From positions 1 through 22,477 of the forward strand of contig JAUCBJ010005575.1 of assembly GCA_032718475.1 (NCBI GenBank): a stretch of DNA of 22,477 nucleotides, in the 5' to 3' direction. The first letter of the stretch is position 1; every line of letters begins with the position of its first letter. This document shows, piece by piece, positions 18,364 to 22,477 of the stretch. The stretch is from Nemertoderma westbladi. Its lineage: Eukaryota > Xenacoelomorpha > Nemertodermatida > Nemertodermatidae. A model generated the notes under the pieces. It was not told where the DNA came from, ran no database searches, and was given only the letters and a program-made list of their open reading frames with translations. Made by a program: the position numbers and the translations under genes.

Positions 18364-19545
18364 TGTTCGCGCTTTTAGACCTTTAGCAGTTTAACCTGCC
18401 AAATTGGGATGTCTTCTAGATAATAAATCGTCTTTAGCCTATGACAAGTATTTGATACACTACATTAGCCGAAGCCAGTCTATTCGCGACCATTCACCCG
18501 CTGGATATACCCAGGAGACTGGATTCGGAAGCCTAACCGTATTGCGGTGTAGGCCTACTGTATTATTCGACTGATCGTAATATATAATCTCTGACAAATA
18601 TTATTCACTTTCGGGAAATATTAACAGTTCCTTTAGGACGTGGCGCTCTAAATATGTAAACAGAGTTATGACTTAAACTAGACACAACGGGATAGCTATA
18701 GATTCACGTATATGGCGCATTCTTTAGGAGATGCTTTGTTATCAGTCACAATCATACACAATACTGCACAATGCTGCACACCGATCTGCCGACCTTCACT
18801 AATTTTATTCACATACAAAGAGAACAACAACCAATACATGTAGTGCCTATGAAATAGCATTAGATTCACTTCAAAACCACTTTAATGTAAGTCGCAATCG
18901 TTATATGTAACCGGTCTCTCTTACCTTCAGTATATCAAGAAGATTGAGGGTTTGTAATTATTTATCGGTATTCCAAATATAATAATATTCCATCAACAGA
19001 TATAATGAATAACCGACAGTAAATAGCAGTAAAAATGCGGTGTTTGTAGTTGACAATATGATTAGGTGAGTGAGTTGTGAGATGCGCTAACAGATATACG
19101 TTCTATAATTAAGCCTATTAATGTTGGGCTAAAGACTGAAAACACAGAGATTCCAAACAAAAGCCGGTCTTCTGGGCTCAGGACAAAATGCAAACATTGA
19201 CCCATAATGCATTGCGCGATTTCCTGGAGGTTTCTGTACAAAAAGCAGGAGAATCGCTCTGATTGGTTGACCGAACAAAGAAACACCAGAGAACAAGGAA
19301 AAAGCTACACCTGTACAGCTCAGCTGTTAGCTGTCGTCATAGTAACTACACTGTTTCAAGAGGATCTAGCGCATTGCGTCATAGAATTGCTAATTATGTC
19401 CGCTAAAGTACACATACAGAAGAAATGGCTTTTTATGTCCCCTAAAACACCAGTACAGTAAGGATACGGCTTTTTATGCCTGTTAAACCAATTACAGAGT
19501 ACTTTGCGGGGAAAATAACCGGCTAATTCCGCAAAAGCTTTTACA
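18364..19545 (-). repeat. 5' LTR of the BEL/Pao-type element
   Basis: 1182 bp; aligned end to end with 11783-12960, the differences include ATGCG/ATTCG near 18483, TG/CA near 18511, and the extra CAAA near 19156. Minus-strand CCAAT box in CCAATCAGAGCGATT (attgg at 19262-19266). The outer end abuts ACCTC (19546-19550). Confidence 0.96.
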
Positions 19546-19612
19546 ACCTCCCTTCCATCTGTAATGCTCTAGCCCGTTCATATTTAAGTTTTTAAGTAAC
19601 GTTGTACAACCC
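19546..19612. repeat. 67-bp satellite, single unit between two insertions
   Basis: One unit (acctcccttccatctgtaat... to ...gtaacgttgtacaaccc), bounded on the left by the BEL/Pao LTR and on the right by the solo-LTR insertion. Confidence 0.95.
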
Positions 19613-21619
19613 TGTTAAACAGGGGCGATCAGGAGCGCGCTATTACTACTGCACAACTGCTAAACACAAAACCGCTACTTACCGTTGGATGGCGCTAACC
19701 TGCCGTCCGCTAATATATTTTACTAATTTTTATACGGCTCCTGCAAATCGCTTGTTCCTTTCTCTACCGATCACTCGATAGAGAGCTAACTGTTCGAATC
19801 TATGAGCCACGCAGGAATAACCAAAACAATAAACCCGAATCGGCTCCCTAAGCTACTTAAAACGAGTGTTAGAGGCTTGCCACTCAGAGTATATTCTTGT
19901 CGCCTAATCTTACTGCTAAAATGCGCAAATAAGCGCGTTTTTTCTAATCGCAAATACTGGGGTTCCCTAACGGAATATGTGAATGTGAGAATATTTAAAT
20001 AACTCAAAATGGGACCGAATGTCCTATCGGGGACCGGTGCCGTGGGTCTAAACTTGCCTTCGGCTGGCTTTAGGCCAGCAATTTACTACTGCGTACTGGA
20101 TACTGCTATCTAGCTTATTGTCCGCTAAATTCAAATAACCGCCCAGCGTGAATAGTTTACAGTACTCCAAATTATTACTTTAACTACTCTCCGCTATGCT
20201 GCGTACAAATTCTTAATTTTACTAATTAATTACAGTCACAAATATAAAACAGCGTACTAATTACTAAGTGTTCCAGAATGCGCAATTCTAATTTATTACG
20301 CAACGGGTTACACTAGTAACAGCCTAAATACCGTATTAATTTTGCCTAATCAGTAATTATTTATCGTAAACTAAGAAATAGAAATCAATCAAGTGAAAAG
20401 GGCGCCTATCTAAGCATTCATAATTTAATCAGGCACACTTTAGCAACACACCAATCAGCGTAACAATCAATAGTCAATACTTCCAAATTTGTAGTTCCCA
20501 ATGTACCATTTACAGTCTGCAGTTCGCAATGTAAAGCACGAAGGCCTCTCCCGGGTACATGTAGGCTTCCTAACTAACCCGATTCCTGCCCCCCTAATAC
20601 TACAAAATAGAGACAAAATCTGGATCATCAGCCCCCTAATTACTGTACCAGCGATCAGTCTTCCCTCTACACTGCTAGCCCTCCGACCGCAACGGTGACC
20701 CCCCGCCAGCGTTGCTTGCCTTTGAATCCTCCGCACTCCCTTCATCGCTACACCCCAGTGCGCCCGTCGCGCCTACCGGTACCTTAGCCCTCCATTTAAT
20801 GAGTAGCTACCGAAACGGGGCATGCAATCACACAGTCTGACAGTCTAAAGAAATCCCGTGGGATTATCGCATCTTAATCACATAGAACCATTAATCAAAG
20901 GGTAGAAATCATAGTTCTGATTGTAATTGGCAGTAATCATTGAGATCGATTAAGAATCACAGCAAGAAATAAGCAGAAATTACAAATTTGCGAATTATTG
21001 CAAGAAAACAAATGGAAATACAGAATACACAGATTGAGAATCAAAAGAATAGTGAGATTGAGAGATTATGCACAAAAACTGAGATTAGTGAGATGCACCT
21101 ACCGGAAATACAGCCGATTTATAGGTGATTCATAAAGGATGATGCAATAATCCTCTGATTGGTTCCCCAATCCGCGCTACCATTAGACCAACCTGGAAGC
21201 AGCTAGGCCAATAAGGAAGCCGGATTGTGAACCTATTCCTCCTTGGAATCACAAATTACCACCATATATGGTAATTTTGGCGTTGCTTAATTTAGCGGTA
21301 CTAAAAATACGGTACATGAAATTTAATTTAGCGCAAATATAAAAGAAATTAAAACAAATCTACAGTTAGTCCTATTGAAGCTAATAACAGCAAGCTTATA
21401 TCAAGGGTTTCATAGGAAACTTGATACCGTGGAACTATTTACTTATATTTTACTACAAAATTACATAGGTAGGACTACATACTGTATAAAATGGATAGAT
21501 TCACAAATATGGGCGTTTTATTTTCCTTATCTAAATATAATCGCGCGTCTTTATGGCTTATCTAAATAATTATACTGTATGATGGCTAATATAGGTACAC
21601 AGCGCCATATATCGTAACA
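19613..21619 (-). mobile_element. Probable solo LTR (2007 bp) in the satellite
   Basis: Starts TGTTAAACAGG and ends TATCGTAACA, with 5-bp terminal inverted repeats TGTTA/TAACA and TG...CA ends. The satellite unit is cut between ...gtacAACCC and AACCCccttcc, a 5-bp target duplication (19608-19612, 21620-21624). No internal LTR pair and no retroelement protein is visible, so a solo LTR left by LTR-LTR recombination is the best reading; a short non-autonomous element is the alternative. Orientation is inferred from a minus-strand CCAAT/TATA pair. It is unlike the other two LTR families apart from the shared CCAATCAGAG box. The open frames inside it (such as 20467-20745) have no conserved features. 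Confidence 0.82.
21118..21165 (-). promoter_or_regulatory. CCAAT-TATA promoter candidate in the solo LTR
   Basis: On the minus strand AACCAATCAGAGG (CCAAT at 21158-21162) is followed 35 bp later by CCTATAAATCGGC (TATAAA at 21118-21123), good spacing for a pol II core promoter. It would place U3 at about 21619-21090. Based on motifs only. Confidence 0.5.
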
Positions 21620-22477
21620 AACCCCCTTCCATCTGTAATGCTCTAGCCCGTTCATATTTAAGTTTTTAAGTAATGTTGTACGTACAACCCCCCTTCCATC
21701 TGTAATGCTCTAGCCGTTCATATTTAAGTTTTTAAGTAATGTTGTACGTACAACCCCCCTTCCATCTGTAATGCTCTAGCCCGTTCATATTTAAGTTTTT
21801 AAGTAATGTTGTACGTACAACCCCCATTCCCTCTGTAATGCTCTAGCCCGTTCCTATTTAAGTATTTAAGTAATGTTGTACGTACAACCCCCCTTCCATC
21901 TGTAATGCTCTAGCCCGTTCATATTTAAGTTTTTAAGTAATGTTGTACGTACAACCCCCCTTCCCTCTGTAATGCTCTAGCCCGTTCATAATTAAGTTTT
22001 TAAGTAATGTTGTACGTACTGTACAACCCCCCCACCCCCTTCCATCTGTAATGCTCTAGCCCGATCATATGAACGTTTTGAAGTAATGTTGTACGTACTG
22101 TACAACCCCCCTTCCATCTGTAATGATTTAGCCCGTTCATATGAAAGTTTTGAAGGAATGTTGTACAACCCCCTTCCATCTGTAATGCTCTAGCCCATTC
22201 ACATGAAAGTTTTAAAGTAGTGTTTTACGTACAACCCCCCTTCCATCTGTAATGCTCTAGCCCGTTCATATTTAAGATTTTAAGTAATGTTGTACGTACA
22301 AACCCCCTTCCATCTGTAATGCTCTAGCCCGTTCATATTTAAGTTTTTAAGTAACGTTGTACAACCCCCTTCCATCTGTAATGGTCTAGCCCGTTCATAT
22401 TTAAGTTTTTAAGTAATGTTGTACGTACAACCCCCCTTCCATCTGTAATGCTCTAGCCCGTTCATATTTAAGTTTTT
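21620..22477. repeat. 67-bp satellite, right block (about 13 units, runs off the window)
   Basis: Same unit as the main block. Units between about 22015 and 22220 carry variants (gtactgtacaaccc, catatgaacgttttgaag, cacatgaaagttttaaag) that are rare elsewhere but match the leftmost partial unit near 2964 and one unit at 10624. The array continues beyond the window. Confidence 0.97.

Larger units (their letters stand above)
11783..19545 (-). mobile_element. BEL/Pao-type LTR element, gag only (non-autonomous)
   Basis: 7763 bp, TG...CA LTRs of 1178 and 1182 bp, target duplication ACCTC (11778-11782 and 19546-19550), inserted in the satellite. In element order: 5' LTR (19545-18364), a 2-kb non-coding leader, gag pieces between 16296 and 13355, a basic tail to 13039, PPT-like sequence, 3' LTR (12960-11783). 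Gag has a DUF1759-like core and a CX2CX3HX4C knuckle, both typical of BEL/Pao. No protease, RT, RNase H or integrase motif is present; only 78 bp separate the last stop from the 3' LTR. The gag frame is also broken several times. Compare the plant TR-GAG type (LTR-gag-LTR). Confidence 0.88.

Noticed and set aside
20467-20745. 92-codon minus-strand ORF in the solo LTR
   Set aside because: No conserved motif; composition fits a chance frame in a moderately GC-rich patch.

Overview
The window is a piece of a eukaryotic, almost certainly metazoan (invertebrate-like) nuclear genome. The evidence is a spliced calcium-binding EGF exon with proper splice sites and phase, three kinds of LTR retroelement (a Ty3/gypsy element, a BEL/Pao-type element and a solo-LTR-like insertion), and several kilobases of a 67-bp tandem satellite. 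There are no bacterial operons, ribosome binding sites or bacterial gene families. The species cannot be named from the sequence.

Layout. 45-522: an old, diverged LTR remnant related to the BEL/Pao LTRs further right. 523-2283: AT-rich non-coding DNA with a cluster of small palindromes (1184-1320) and a perfect 94-bp-arm inverted repeat (1479-1669). 2284-2433 (+): one complete cbEGF exon, phase 1-1. About 2963 to the right edge: a satellite array interrupted by three insertions. These are a 4685-bp Ty3/gypsy element (3191-7875, coding on the minus strand, TSD ACGT), a 7763-bp BEL/Pao-type element (11783-19545, coding on the minus strand, TSD ACCTC), and a 2007-bp TG...CA insertion read as a solo LTR (19613-21619, TSD AACCC). 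Removing the three insertions with one copy of each target duplication leaves one continuous satellite (2963-3190, 7876-11782, 19546-19612, 21620-22477, about 5 kb, roughly 76 units).

The gypsy copy has near-identical LTRs (one difference in 235), a PBS fitting a tRNA-Ser end, a purine-rich PPT, gag, and a pol carrying PR, RT, RNase H and integrase. Its pol is broken by frameshifts, stops and internal losses. The BEL/Pao element has 1.18-kb LTRs (about 14 substitutions and a 4-bp indel), a 2-kb leader, and a long gag with an Ala-rich coiled coil, a DUF1759-like capsid region and a zinc knuckle, but no recognisable protease, RT, RNase H or integrase. It looks like a gag-only, non-autonomous element.

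The most interesting points are: (i) three unrelated LTR elements entered the same ~12-bp segment of the 67-bp satellite unit; (ii) the recently inserted gypsy copy is already badly broken, implying it was mobilised in trans; (iii) the gag-only BEL/Pao element; (iv) the 94-bp near-perfect palindrome; (v) a perfect 460-bp-period segmental duplication inside the satellite. The host gene content is limited to the single EGF exon; the satellite may lie in an intron of that gene.
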